DNA from: Akkermansia muciniphila
Lineage (GTDB): Bacteria; Verrucomicrobiota; Verrucomicrobiia; Limisphaerales; SIAT01
DNA: 41,467 nucleotides
NCBI GenBank assembly: GCA_945900775.1
Contig: CAMDJP010000025.1
Span: 1-41,467, forward strand
Direction: 5' to 3'
Part shown: positions 1 through 7,849 of the stretch, one piece after another
Layout of the letters: each line of letters opens with the position of its first letter
Position numbering within the stretch: the first letter of the stretch is position 1
The notes under the pieces: generated by a model
Databases searched by the model: none
What the model was told of the DNA's origin: nothing
The model's input: only the letters and a program-made list of their open reading frames with translations
Position numbers and translations under genes: made by a program

Positions 1-597
1 CGGCGCGCCGTTTGTCGCCAGCAATTTCTCCTGCGCCTCGGCGAAGCGGGTCGACAGACGCGGACAAAAATCCGGCACGGGACATCGAGTGAAGATGAAG
101 GTGAGCGCCAGCGCGCGACCTTTGAAGTCGTGCAGGGCAAAGGCGCGCCCGAGCTGATTCGTGAGCGGATAGTTCGGCAACGCGTCGCCGATCTTGAGCG
201 GCTCGACATCTCGCACCGCCCGGAAATCGCGTCGCGCTGGGGTGTTGGTTGTCGCGGAATTTGTCGTCGGCATCGAGCGGCCCGTCTTCGTCACCCGGTC
301 AATCCAGCTCTCGTACTCAGCCACGACGAATCGGAAGTGGATCTCGTCCCCTAGTTTTAGTTCCGCCAACTCCTTAGATTCCTTCACGCGAAACGGCATC
401 GACATTGCTTCCATGTAATTGGGAATCTCCTCGTGCTGGATGACCGCCGTCTTGCCGTCCGCCTTCAACTCGCGTACCACGCCGCGCACGAAGAACTCCT
501 GCGCTTTGCCCGCGCCTTTCGCAGGTTCAGCCTGCTTTTTGCCGCAGGCGCTGAATGCCACCATCAATACCATCAGTGACCGAATCCACATTTTCAT
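1..597 (-). CDS. CusF-like / SCO1-SenC copper lipoprotein (partial, runs off left edge)
   Basis: 199 codons are visible from an ATG at 597; the C-terminus lies beyond base 1. The N-terminus is a hydrophobic signal ending in FSAC (Cys18), a probable lipobox. Residues about 35-95 look like a CusF-type periplasmic copper-binding fold: His55, then Met65 and Met67 in AMSM, with CusF's tryptophan absent. Residues from about 130 start an SCO/thioredoxin-like domain, with TFIFTRC-PVPDF-CP giving Cys172 and Cys178, a CX5C spacing instead of the usual CX3C of SCO1. SCO proteins deliver copper to cytochrome oxidase or act as thiol reductases. It follows a small membrane-protein gene on the same strand by 27 bp, so the two are probably cotranscribed. 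Family assignment is firm; the oxidase role is inferred. Confidence 0.85.
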   Translation of the reverse strand, partial: MKMWIRSLMVLMVAFSACGKKQAEPAKGAGKAQEFFVRGVVRELKADGKTAVIQHEEIPNYMEAMSMPFRVKESKELAELKLGDEIHFRFVVAEYESWIDRVTKTGRSMPTTNSATTNTPARRDFRAVRDVEPLKIGDALPNYPLTNQLGRAFALHDFKGRALALTFIFTRCPVPDFCPRLSTRFAEAQEKLLATNGAP

Positions 598-624
598 AAA
601 CATCATGCGCCAGAGTTTTGTGTT

Positions 625-1020
625 CTATATTCCGGGCGGGAAAAATCGCGCTCCGTAAGTATCAGCGAGGATGACGCGGGCGCGTTCTTTCCGATCCACC
701 CAGAGCAGTGTGCCATCGGTGGTGATGGCGAGCAGACCGTGGTTTTCGTTTCCGAGCAAGTGAACCGCCAGCACGCTTTGATGATTAACGCCGGCCACGA
801 TGAACGGCTTTGTGTAGAGAAAAAGTTTTGGCGAGCCGGTTGTGGGCAACACCCCGGTCTTCAAGTAGGCCGGTCTCGCAGCGATCAGCGCCTTCGCTCC
901 CGCGAGCACGCGCTCTGTGCGAAGCGTCTGACTGTATCCGAGCGAGAGCAACAGTAGCGTCACCATCGGAACGATGACGAGCAGCAGCGTAAAAAACTGA
1001 CGGCGTTGAGGCGCGTCCAT
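625..1020 (-). CDS. Small single-pass membrane protein of unknown function
   Basis: 131 residues. A short charged N-terminus (MDAPQRRQ) is followed by one strong hydrophobic helix at about residues 9-30, then a soluble domain, probably periplasmic, with alternating hydrophobic residues typical of beta strands. I do not recognise the family. The stop lies 27 bp before the copper lipoprotein gene on the same strand, so a role in the same pathway (copper or respiratory oxidase assembly) is possible but only inferred from position. A TACAGT hexamer ends 6 nt before the ATG, with TTGTCC 16 bp further upstream, suggesting a promoter with almost no 5' leader. Confidence 0.6.
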   Translation of the reverse strand: MDAPQRRQFFTLLLVIVPMVTLLLLSLGYSQTLRTERVLAGAKALIAARPAYLKTGVLPTTGSPKLFLYTKPFIVAGVNHQSVLAVHLLGNENHGLLAITTDGTLLWVDRKERARVILADTYGARFFPPGI

Positions 1021-1026
1021 GGGCGG

Positions 1027-1054
1027 ACTGTAGCGACTCAGCGAGTTGGGACAA
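1027..1054 (-). promoter_or_regulatory. Putative promoter of the small membrane protein / SCO pair
   Basis: On the minus strand TTGTCC (1049-1054) and TACAGT (1027-1032) are separated by 16 bp. The -10-like hexamer ends 6 nt before the ATG at 1020, so transcription would begin at or next to the start codon. Each box matches consensus at 4 of 6 positions. Confidence 0.35.
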
Positions 1055-1160
1055 GCCCAACCGCGCCGATGTTCACAGATTGAGCCTCCATCATCAGCAA
1101 AGGGAACGGGCCGTGAGCAGCCTCGCTGAAAGGTACGCAGCGAGATTCCCTGCCGGTGCC

Positions 1161-1682
1161 TTAGAGAAGTTTCTTGAACCCCTCGAGGGTTAGCCCGGCG
1201 GCGCGAACGATGGCCGCCATCATGTAATTCTCCACTGGGCTAGCACGCGGTACGACCACCACGCGACCGTTCTCGTCATTCATCAGAATCAGAATGAGAT
1301 TGTTTTCTGGCTCGTTGTCTTCCAAGAAAAAGTTGTTTTCGTATCCCACCTTTTGCAGTGCCTTCACGACGCAGAGGTGGTCCAGATTTTGAAGCCCTTT
1401 CCTTCGCAGAACCTTCACGGCATGAGCGTGCATCTGGGCATCTTGGGCATCTGTCCGGTTGCAGCGTTTTCTGTCTCGTTGACTTCGCCGTATATCGTCA
1501 GGGTAGATATCAATACAGTCGAGCCACCTGTTCATAGTAGCGACGTGGTTTTCCTGGGCCTCCTCGACCGTCGCCCCATGAGAATGGCAGCCGGGAAAGT
1601 TCGGGCAACTCACGAACACGCCCTCCCTGTGCTTCAGAAAGACGACACGAAACGGTCCGTAAAACAGGGGGGAGGATTTCAT
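1161..1682 (-). CDS. HicB-like antitoxin domain joined to a degenerate HicA-like domain
   Basis: 173 residues. Residues about 10-56 match the HicB antitoxin fold: a short strand region, then SCPNFPGCHSHG and TVEEAQEN, as in the usual 'PELPGChtqG-T-eEA-eN' pattern. After a basic linker (about 57-90), residues about 103-171 resemble a HicA mRNA-interferase: VVKALQKVGYE, then GRVVVVPR, then AAIVRAAGLTLEGFKKLL, which is the typical HicA ending. The catalytic Gly-Ser-His segment between the first two blocks is missing; an acidic insertion (EDNEPENN) lies there. Normal loci encode HicA and HicB as two proteins. The product is therefore probably not an active toxin and may be a domesticated regulator. 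It lies 44 bp downstream of xylose isomerase on the same strand. HicB part fairly sure; HicA part is my reading of a pattern. Confidence 0.7.
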   Translation of the reverse strand: MKSSPLFYGPFRVVFLKHREGVFVSCPNFPGCHSHGATVEEAQENHVATMNRWLDCIDIYPDDIRRSQRDRKRCNRTDAQDAQMHAHAVKVLRRKGLQNLDHLCVVKALQKVGYENNFFLEDNEPENNLILILMNDENGRVVVVPRASPVENYMMAAIVRAAGLTLEGFKKLL

Positions 1683-1690
1683 GCACGGAA

Positions 1691-1716
1691 GGTATATTCC
1701 CTCGCCGGCAAGTCAA
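1691..1716 (-). promoter_or_regulatory. Possible promoter of the HicB/HicA-like gene
   Basis: On the minus strand TTGACT (1711-1716) precedes TATACC (1691-1696), which ends 8 nt before the ATG at 1682. The 14-bp spacer is shorter than normal, so this is tentative. It would make the gene independent of xylA, whose stop is at 1727. Confidence 0.25.
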
Positions 1717-1726
1717 CCGACCCAGC

Positions 1727-3037
1727 TCAGATGAACTCGTTGATTAAGTTTTCGAGGAACTCCTGCCGGCCGCTTTCGAGCTTCGGGTCGCCGTGCTCGA
1801 GCACGTGGGCTTCGAGTTGTGCGAAGCCGACTTTGCCTTTCTCGATGTCCTTACCGAGGCCACTGTCCCAGGTGCGATAGCGGTTCTTGACGAAGGCGTC
1901 GAGGCGCCCGTCGGCGCGGATGGCAGCAGCGATTTTGAGGCCGCGCGCGAAGGCGTCCATGCCGCCGATGTGCGCGTGAAAGAGATCCACCGGCTCGAAG
2001 CTCTCGCGACGCACCTTGGCGTCGAAGTTCACGCCGCCGGTCTTGAGACCGCCATATTTTAGGATGCTCAACATGCACTGCGTGGTGAGGTAGATGTCCG
2101 TCGGGAACTGGTCGGTGTCCCAGCCGAGCATGAGGTCGCCGGTGTTGGCGTCGATCGAGCCGAGCGCGCCCGCGGCGCCGGCGACTTCGAGCTCGTGGTG
2201 CATGGAGTGGCCCGCGAGCGTGGCGTGGTTGGTCTCAAGGTTGAGCTTGAGGTGGTCCATGAGGTCGTATTCGCGGAGGAAGTTGAGGCACGCGGCAGCA
2301 TCGGCGTCGTATTGATGCTTGGTGGGCTCTTTGGGCTTGGGCTCGATGTAGAACTGGCCCTTGAAGCCGATTTCCTTTTTGTAGGCGACGGCCATGTGCA
2401 GAAACTTAGCGAGGTGCTCGAGCTCGCGCTTCATGTTGGTGTTCCAGAGCGTGGAGTAACCTTCGCGGCCGCCCCAGAAGGTGTAGCCTTCGCCGCCGAG
2501 CTCGTGTGTAACTTCGAGGGCTTTCTTCACCTGCGCGGCTCCAAAGGCGAAGGCGTTGGCGTCGCAGCTCGTGGCCGCGCCGTGGGCGTAGCGCGGATGG
2601 GCGAAGAGTTGCGCGGTGCCCCAGAGGAGTTTTACGCCGGTCTTCTTCTGCTGCGCCTTCAGAAGCTTGGTGATGGTGTCGAGCCACTGGTTCGACTGCT
2701 TGAGGTCCTTGCCGTGCGGGGCGACATCGCGATCGTGGAACGCGTAGTAGGGCGCGCCGAGCTTCTCACAAATCTCGAAGAAGACCGGCACACGGGCCTT
2801 GGCCAAGTCCAGGCCGCTGAGACCAGCTTCCCAGGGACGGACAGCAGTGCCCCAGCCGAACATATCCGCGCCCTGACCGCACATCGTGTGCCAATACACG
2901 ACCGAGAAGCGCAGGTGGTCGCGCAGGGTCTTGCCCTCGATGACGGCGCTCGCGTCGTAGTGTTTGAAGGCGAGCGGGTTCTTGGATCGCGGACCTTCGT
3001 ATTGAATTTTTGGGATGTTCGGAAATGCGGCGGACAT
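1727..3037 (-). CDS. xylA: Xylose isomerase (EC 5.3.1.5), class II
   Basis: 436 residues, the usual class II length. It interconverts D-xylose and D-xylulose (and glucose/fructose) in the cytoplasm using two divalent metals. Visible signatures: [15 protein letters not shown] near 47-61; [13 protein letters not shown] with His101 and Asp104, the catalytic His/Asp pair in the family's usual numbering; WGGREGY; the metal-ligand segment [48 protein letters not shown]; and [13 protein letters not shown]. All metal and catalytic blocks are intact. No xylulokinase or xylose transporter gene is nearby; the upstream same-strand neighbour is a Ser/Thr kinase 101 bp away. The ATG at 3037 starts the standard N-terminus. 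Confidence 0.97.
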   Translation of the reverse strand: MSAAFPNIPKIQYEGPRSKNPLAFKHYDASAVIEGKTLRDHLRFSVVYWHTMCGQGADMFGWGTAVRPWEAGLSGLDLAKARVPVFFEICEKLGAPYYAFHDRDVAPHGKDLKQSNQWLDTITKLLKAQQKKTGVKLLWGTAQLFAHPRYAHGAATSCDANAFAFGAAQVKKALEVTHELGGEGYTFWGGREGYSTLWNTNMKRELEHLAKFLHMAVAYKKEIGFKGQFYIEPKPKEPTKHQYDADAAACLNFLREYDLMDHLKLNLETNHATLAGHSMHHELEVAGAAGALGSIDANTGDLMLGWDTDQFPTDIYLTTQCMLSILKYGGLKTGGVNFDAKVRRESFEPVDLFHAHIGGMDAFARGLKIAAAIRADGRLDAFVKNRYRTWDSGLGKDIEKGKVGFAQLEAHVLEHGDPKLESGRQEFLENLINEFI

Positions 3038-3063
3038 AGTTGGCGTGCGTTGGTTGTTGCGCG

Positions 3064-3095
3064 TTCCCTAGAGGGAATCACGGAAGGCTGATTCC
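3064..3095. repeat. Paired inverted repeats upstream of xylA
   Basis: Two overlapping dyads lie in the 101-bp gap between the kinase gene and xylA. One has arms TTCCC/GGGAA (3064-3068, 3073-3077) around TAGA. The other has perfect 7-bp arms GGAATCA (3074-3080) and TGATTCC (3089-3095) around 8 bp. They share the GGGAA segment, so as RNA they would be mutually exclusive. No T-run follows on the minus strand, so an operator is a better guess than a terminator. Confidence 0.35.
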
Positions 3096-3138
3096 AAAAG
3101 CAAACGCCCAGCAAGTCAAGCGGCCAGTTGCGGCCCGG

Positions 3139-3966
3139 TTAGGCGGATACCAGCCGGATACCGAGGGCGACACGGAGCTTCCCGGCCACGAGCGTCATGC
3201 TCGGCCAGCGCGCGGCGATGTCGCGTTGCAGGCATTTCATGACGATCTGCTCGACGTCCGCGGGGACGTGCTCGTTGTGTTCACGGATGGATTTGACACG
3301 GAAATTGCCGTCGAGGACGTTCCGCACGCCGTCCTCGGGCGTATCGCCAGCAAAGGGTTTGCGCTGGGTGAGCAACTCGTAGGCGACGAGGCCGAAGGCG
3401 AAGATGTCCGCGCGCTGATCAATCGGCTGGCCGCGGAGCTGCTCGGGAGCCATGTAGCCCGGCGTGCCGGAATTCTTGTCGAGCTTCTCGGGCTTCTGCG
3501 GCAAGGGCAGGGCTGTGTCAAAATCCACGATGAGCACACGACCGCCGTGAGAGACCATCACGTTCTCCGGCTTGAAATCGAGGTGCATCACACGGCTATC
3601 GTGGAGGTATTCGAGGCCATTGGCCATGGCGTAAAGAATGTCCGAGATCAGCTCACCGAGGAGCGGGTCCTCGCGCAGCATTAGCGACTTTAGGTTCGCT
3701 CCTTCGACGTACTCGAGGGCGAGGAAGGGAAACTTTTTGATTTTGCCGTGGTCGAGGTAGCGCACGATGTGCTCGTGCGGCGGCAGTTTGGCGAGGATCT
3801 CGCAGCCGCGCTTGAAGAGCTTCGGCGCGGAGGATTCCTTGAGCAGGTGTTCGTGCATCTTGCGCACGGCCACGTGATGGCCCTCCTCATCGGTGGCCAT
3901 CCACAACTCCGCCAGGCCGCCGTTATTAACCAGCTCCTGGAGGCGGTATGTTCCAAACAAACTCAT
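3139..3966 (-). CDS. Atypical Hanks-type Ser/Thr protein kinase
   Basis: 275 residues, essentially a bare kinase domain without transmembrane or sensor region. Recognisable elements: a weak glycine loop (NNGGLAEL, 14-21), a putative alphaC Glu56, the catalytic loop MHLDFKPENVM with Asp130, Lys132 and Asn135, IVDFDTA in place of DFG (148-150), GTPGYMAPEQ and the DIFAFGLVAYELL helix. Two positions are unusual. The beta3 lysine of VAIK aligns with Arg35 (VAVRK; Lys36 is adjacent), and the glycine of DFG is Asp150. HRD is also HLD. The Mg-binding and catalytic acids remain, so it may be active or a weak/pseudokinase. It lies upstream of xylA on the same strand, but a functional link is not shown. 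Confidence 0.88.
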   Translation of the reverse strand: MSLFGTYRLQELVNNGGLAELWMATDEEGHHVAVRKMHEHLLKESSAPKLFKRGCEILAKLPPHEHIVRYLDHGKIKKFPFLALEYVEGANLKSLMLREDPLLGELISDILYAMANGLEYLHDSRVMHLDFKPENVMVSHGGRVLIVDFDTALPLPQKPEKLDKNSGTPGYMAPEQLRGQPIDQRADIFAFGLVAYELLTQRKPFAGDTPEDGVRNVLDGNFRVKSIREHNEHVPADVEQIVMKCLQRDIAARWPSMTLVAGKLRVALGIRLVSA

Positions 3967-4325
3967 AAAAACGTCTCTTCAATCCAACTGTTTCCAAGTA
4001 GGGACCAGCGGGGGAAATGTCACAGTAATAGCCCTGGTCCAAGCGCCCATCTCAGACGCCTCCCCAAAAGCAGGCATTCAAGCAAAAGCAACGCCATTTG
4101 GCATCTAGCCTTCGGGTGTGGGAGTCTCTACTCGACGACGACGCGGGTTGGGTCGCAGGCCGTTCAGTTTAATGGGTTAACTGCCCTTCCTTTTCGCGAA
4201 GCTACTTCTTCCGCGAACTGGGTATAGAGAACCGCTTTTGCCGCCGCCGGTCAAGGGAAACTTGTTTACAATTGGGTGACATCTAGTTTTCGGCACCGTA
4301 ACCATCGTCGAACAGAAGGCTTGGC
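3967..4325. other. Intergenic region between the divergent kinase gene and efflux operon
   Basis: Together with the leader to 4463 this 497-bp stretch holds no credible gene on either strand; short open frames in it have no RBS, no domain and poor composition. Two small dyads are visible: CAGTT/AACTG (4165-4169, 4179-4183) and TTCGCG/CGCGAA (4193-4198, 4212-4217, 13-bp spacer), either of which could be an operator. No tRNA cloverleaf was found. Confidence 0.6.
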
Positions 4326-4354
4326 TTGACCCGAGCGCGTAAAACAGATTCAAT
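4326..4354 (+). promoter_or_regulatory. Putative sigma70-type promoter of the efflux operon
   Basis: TTGACC (4326-4331) and TTCAAT (4349-4354) with a 17-bp spacer. This would give a leader of about 100 nt before the tolC-like ATG at 4464. The -10 is weak (4 of 6). Confidence 0.35.
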
Positions 4355-4388
4355 GAGACCATCCACGCTAAGGAGTGTGATGGGTGCG

Positions 4389-4456
4389 CGCGCGTAAGGA
4401 AAATCGTGAAACATTTTCCCGCGCGACGAGTCTAACCATCTCGCCCTGCGGCGAGA
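4389..4456 (+). promoter_or_regulatory. Two-hairpin 5' leader of the efflux operon
   Basis: Hairpin A pairs CGCGCG (4389-4394) with CGCGCG (4420-4425), and GGAAAAT (4398-4404) with ATTTTCC (4413-4419). It has a TAA bulge and an 8-nt loop: 13 bp in all and no T-run after it. Hairpin B pairs TCTCGCC (4439-4445) with GGCGAGA (4450-4456) around a CTGC tetraloop: 7 bp, ending 7 nt before the ATG. The only purine-rich segment that could act as an RBS (GGCGAG) lies in hairpin B, so its folding should limit translation. Confidence 0.5.
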
Positions 4457-4463
4457 AAAACTG

Positions 4464-6146
4464 ATGCTCAAGCGTTTGCACATCCTATTGGTGCTGGTGG
4501 CGGCCGTAGGCGGCTGCTCCACCGCGCATTACCGCCAGTCGGCGGACAAGGATATCTACGGCATTCTGGCCCAGAAACAACAGCGCGTCCATGGCCAGAC
4601 CAACGCCTTCAGTATCGAAACGCCGTGGTCCAAGCGCGATCCGCACGCCATCAAGGCTGAGGAAATCATCAAGCAGCGTTTCACGGACAACGACAAGCTG
4701 CAGCTCACTTTGGAGCGGGCGTTCGGTCTCGCCGTAACCAACAGCCGCGCCTACCAGCTCCGCCGCGAGCAGCTTTACCTCTCGGCGCTCTCGCTCACGG
4801 GCACCCGGCATCAGTTCGAGTGGAAGGTCTCCTCCGCCAGCGCCGACATCGGCGTGACGCGTAGCACCGACAAGAAGGTGAACGGTACCTCCGACGCCTC
4901 GGCCACGCTCAGCAAGCTCTTCCAGACCGGCGCCTCGTTCACCGCCAGCCTCGCGAACGACCTCGCGCTCTACTTCAACGGCACGCCGAAGATTCCCAGC
5001 ATCACCCTTGCTCTCACCCAGCCGCTGCTCCGCGGTGCCGGTGCGGACATCGCCGCCGAGGCGCTCACGCAGGCCGAGCGCGACGTCATCTACGAGGTTC
5101 GCGCCTTCAGCCATTATCAAGAGACCTTCGCGACGGACATCGTCACCACCTACTATCGGCTCCTTCAGAAGAAGGCCGCCGTGCGCAACGCTTACGAGAA
5201 CTACCTGAACCTCGTCCGCGCCCGCGAACGCGCCGAGGCGCTGGCCTTCGACCGCCTCCCGGCTTTCCAGGTGGACCAGGCCCGACAGGAAGAATACAAG
5301 GCCAAGGTCGCCTACATCGCCGCCGTCGAGAGCTACCAGACTAGCCTCGATTCCTTCAAGCAAACCCTCGCCCTGCCGCTCGGCACGCCCGTCGCGCTCG
5401 ACGATCGCGCGCTCGACGAGCTCACGCAAGCTGGCCTGCTGCCGCTGCCACTCGACGAGCAGAGCGGCTTCGAAGCCGCTATCAAGCACCGGCTCGACCT
5501 GCTCAATGAGATCGACAAGTTCGAGGATTCGAAGCGCAAAATCGTCGTCGCCGCCAACCTGCTCGCCCCCAAGTTCGATCTCATCACCGACATCTCGCTG
5601 TCCGATTTGAACTACAGCAACTTCGACGTCAGCAAATATTCCGGCAATGCCGGCCTGAAGCTCGACCTGCCTTTCGACCGCCTCAGCGAGCGCAATGCTT
5701 ACCGCACCTCGCTCATCAACTTCGAGAAGCAGATTCGCGCCCTCGCCACGGCGCTCGACGGCGCACGCGACAACGTCCGGCAGGGCCTTCGCACCCTCGA
5801 TCAGACTCGCCAGAACTACCAGATTCAGCAGAACGCGCTCGAGCTGGCCAAGCGCCGCGTCGAGAGTGCCGACCTGCTCCTGCAGGCCGGCCGCGCGCAA
5901 ATCCGCGACCAGCTCGAGGCACAGCAAGCGCTCGTTGCCGCGCAGAACGCCGTCACCGCGGCCCTCGTGGATTACCACGCCGCGCGGCTGAAGATGCTCA
6001 TCGACGTCGGGGCGCTTCGCTCCGGCGGCGAGCGTTTCTGGCTCCGCGACCATCCGATTCCCGGTGGTAAACCGGTCGTTGTCCCGCCACCGGTGAACGG
6101 CGCGGAAAAGGAAGTAATCACACCAGAGAAACTTTTTGGAAACTGA
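4464..6146 (+). CDS. TolC-family outer membrane efflux lipoprotein
   Basis: 560 residues. The signal (MLKRLHILLVLVAAVGGC) ends in a plausible lipobox with Cys18, so the protein is probably lipid-anchored. The rest is long alpha-helical heptad sequence in two internally similar halves, the TolC/OEP pattern: about 80-300, with LTQPLLRGAG typical of the family, and about 330-520, with RVESADLLLQAGRAQIRD and LEAQQALVAAQNAVTAALVDYH. It should form the trimeric outer-membrane duct for the adaptor and ABC pump encoded next. Its TGA overlaps the ATG of the adaptor gene by one base (TGATG), showing translational coupling. The exported substrate is unknown. The ATG sits just after hairpin B. Confidence 0.9.
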   Translation: MLKRLHILLVLVAAVGGCSTAHYRQSADKDIYGILAQKQQRVHGQTNAFSIETPWSKRDPHAIKAEEIIKQRFTDNDKLQLTLERAFGLAVTNSRAYQLRREQLYLSALSLTGTRHQFEWKVSSASADIGVTRSTDKKVNGTSDASATLSKLFQTGASFTASLANDLALYFNGTPKIPSITLALTQPLLRGAGADIAAEALTQAERDVIYEVRAFSHYQETFATDIVTTYYRLLQKKAAVRNAYENYLNLVRARERAEALAFDRLPAFQVDQARQEEYKAKVAYIAAVESYQTSLDSFKQTLALPLGTPVALDDRALDELTQAGLLPLPLDEQSGFEAAIKHRLDLLNEIDKFEDSKRKIVVAANLLAPKFDLITDISLSDLNYSNFDVSKYSGNAGLKLDLPFDRLSERNAYRTSLINFEKQIRALATALDGARDNVRQGLRTLDQTRQNYQIQQNALELAKRRVESADLLLQAGRAQIRDQLEAQQALVAAQNAVTAALVDYHAARLKMLIDVGALRSGGERFWLRDHPIPGGKPVVVPPPVNGAEKEVITPEKLFGN

Positions 6147-7849
6147 TGAAAATTCTAAAATATCCAAAAATCCAGGCCGTCGCCATCTGCGGCGTTGCTG
6201 CCACGCTGATCTTTCTCGCCGCGCGTCCGGACAAAACCCGCACCCCGGAGACCGCCTATCACAAGGTGGAACGCCGCGATTTCCTCGTCTCCGTCATTGA
6301 GGGTGGCGCGCTGGCTGCCACCCAGGAGTTGACGGTGCTTTGCGAGATGGAAGGCACGCCGCGCATTCTCAAGATTGTCTCCGAAGGCACCACCGTGAAG
6401 AAGGGCGATTTGCTGGTGGAGCTCGATTCCTCCGGTATCAAGGAGAAGCTTGCTACTTTGGAAGTCACCGTCGAGAACGCCCGCTTCGCTCTCACCAAGG
6501 CCAAAGAGGAGCTCGACATCCAGAAGCTCCTCAACGACGCGAGTGACAAGGACGCGGAGTTGGCAGTCGAGTTCGCCCTATCTGACCTCGAGAAGTACAA
6601 GCTCGGCGACTGGCCGCAGGCCAAGCGCGTGCTGGAGGCTGACATCACCATCACCAAGGAGGAGGTGCAGCGCGCCAAGGACAAGCTCGAATGGACCGGC
6701 AAGCTCCACACCAAAGGCTATGCGACCCGTTCCGAACTTGAGGGCGACCAGCTTGCTCTGAAACGACAGGACATCGCTTTGGAGAAAGGCACTGAAGCCC
6801 TGCGCCTTTCCGAGAAATACGACTATCCGAAGAAGATCCGCCTCCTCGAGTCCGCCCACGAGCAGGCTAAGCTCGCCCTGCTCCGCATCAAGCAGCGCTC
6901 CAAGTCGCTCCTCTCCGCCGCCGAGGCGGATCTCAAGGCCCGCGAAAACACCCTCGAACTGCAGTCCACCAAGCTCGAAGAGACCAAGCTGCAGCTTCAG
7001 CTCGCGAAAATCTTCGCGCCGCAGGATGGCCTCGTGGTCTACGCGCCCGTCTCCAGCTCCCTCGGCCAGCCGATTGAAGAAGGTGCGGTCGTCCGACAGA
7101 AGCAGCCGCTCATCAAACTTCCCGACGTCTCGAAGATGATGGTCGAAATCAAGATCCATGAGTCCCACGTGCGTCAGGTCAAGCCCGGCCAACCTGCTTT
7201 CGTCACAATCGATTCGATGCCCGACAAGCAGTTCAACGGCGTCGTCAAAAAGATTGCCCCGTTGCCCGACTCGAATAGCAAGTACTACACTCCGAGCCTG
7301 AAGGTCTACGCCGCCGAGGTGTTGATTGATGAGACTCTCGCCGACTTCAAGCCGGGCGTCTCCGCCCGCGCCGAGATTGTTGTCACCAACCTCCAAAAGG
7401 TCCTCACCGTCCCTATCCAGTGTGTCACCTCGCACAAGGGCCAGCAGGTCTGCTACGTCGAGCGCGACGGCAACCCCGCCTCCGTGCCCGTCACCATCGG
7501 CTACCACAACGATAAGCTCATCGAGATTCGCAGCGGCCTCAAGGAAGGCGATCGCGTGATGCTTTCGCCGCTCACCAAGGGCGACGGCCTCGACCTCGAC
7601 AATTCCATCGTGAAGGGGGGAGAGAAAGATCCCCTCGCCAGCCATCCCTACGCCAACGGCAAGACCCTCCAGACCGAGAAGCAGGAACCTCTTGTGCCTA
7701 GCGTCACCCCTAGCAAAGGCTTCACCGAAAAAGGCCCACCCATCAAGTTCCGGCCCGAGAAATCTGAGAAGTCGCCCAAGGATCCCGGCAACGGCGAAAA
7801 AGCCACTGTTCCCGTGGCAAGCAAGAGGCCGGCCGCCGCTGGGGAATGA
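6146..7849 (+). CDS. HlyD/MacA-family periplasmic adaptor with C-terminal tail
   Basis: 567 residues, long for the family. One N-terminal transmembrane helix (about 9-26) anchors it in the inner membrane. Residues about 60-100 form the first half of a lipoyl-like domain ([15 protein letters not shown]). About 100-290 are a long coiled-coil hairpin, then the second lipoyl half ([13 protein letters not shown]) and beta-barrel/MP domains to about 490. The last 75 or so residues are Lys/Pro/Glu-rich and low in hydrophobics, probably disordered; this tail is not part of the core fold. It bridges the inner-membrane ABC permease and the TolC-like duct. The stop overlaps the ATPase start by 4 nt (ATGA). 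Confidence 0.9.
   Translation: MKILKYPKIQAVAICGVAATLIFLAARPDKTRTPETAYHKVERRDFLVSVIEGGALAATQELTVLCEMEGTPRILKIVSEGTTVKKGDLLVELDSSGIKEKLATLEVTVENARFALTKAKEELDIQKLLNDASDKDAELAVEFALSDLEKYKLGDWPQAKRVLEADITITKEEVQRAKDKLEWTGKLHTKGYATRSELEGDQLALKRQDIALEKGTEALRLSEKYDYPKKIRLLESAHEQAKLALLRIKQRSKSLLSAAEADLKARENTLELQSTKLEETKLQLQLAKIFAPQDGLVVYAPVSSSLGQPIEEGAVVRQKQPLIKLPDVSKMMVEIKIHESHVRQVKPGQPAFVTIDSMPDKQFNGVVKKIAPLPDSNSKYYTPSLKVYAAEVLIDETLADFKPGVSARAEIVVTNLQKVLTVPIQCVTSHKGQQVCYVERDGNPASVPVTIGYHNDKLIEIRSGLKEGDRVMLSPLTKGDGLDLDNSIVKGGEKDPLASHPYANGKTLQTEKQEPLVPSVTPSKGFTEKGPPIKFRPEKSEKSPKDPGNGEKATVPVASKRPAAAGE

Noticed and set aside
2195-3091. A long plus-strand frame opposite xylA, and similar ones opposite hlyD and addA
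   Set aside because: Repetitive Val/Glu/Gly composition typical of reverse-complemented GC-rich coding sequence; the minus-strand protein is an intact enzyme.
4160-4380. Short minus-strand frames in the kinase-efflux intergenic region
   Set aside because: No RBS, no recognisable domain, and composition unlike the neighbouring genes.
4485-6167. A 560-codon open frame antisense to the tolC-like gene
   Set aside because: Long antisense frames are expected in GC-rich genes; it mirrors the real gene's codon positions and shows no domain or RBS.
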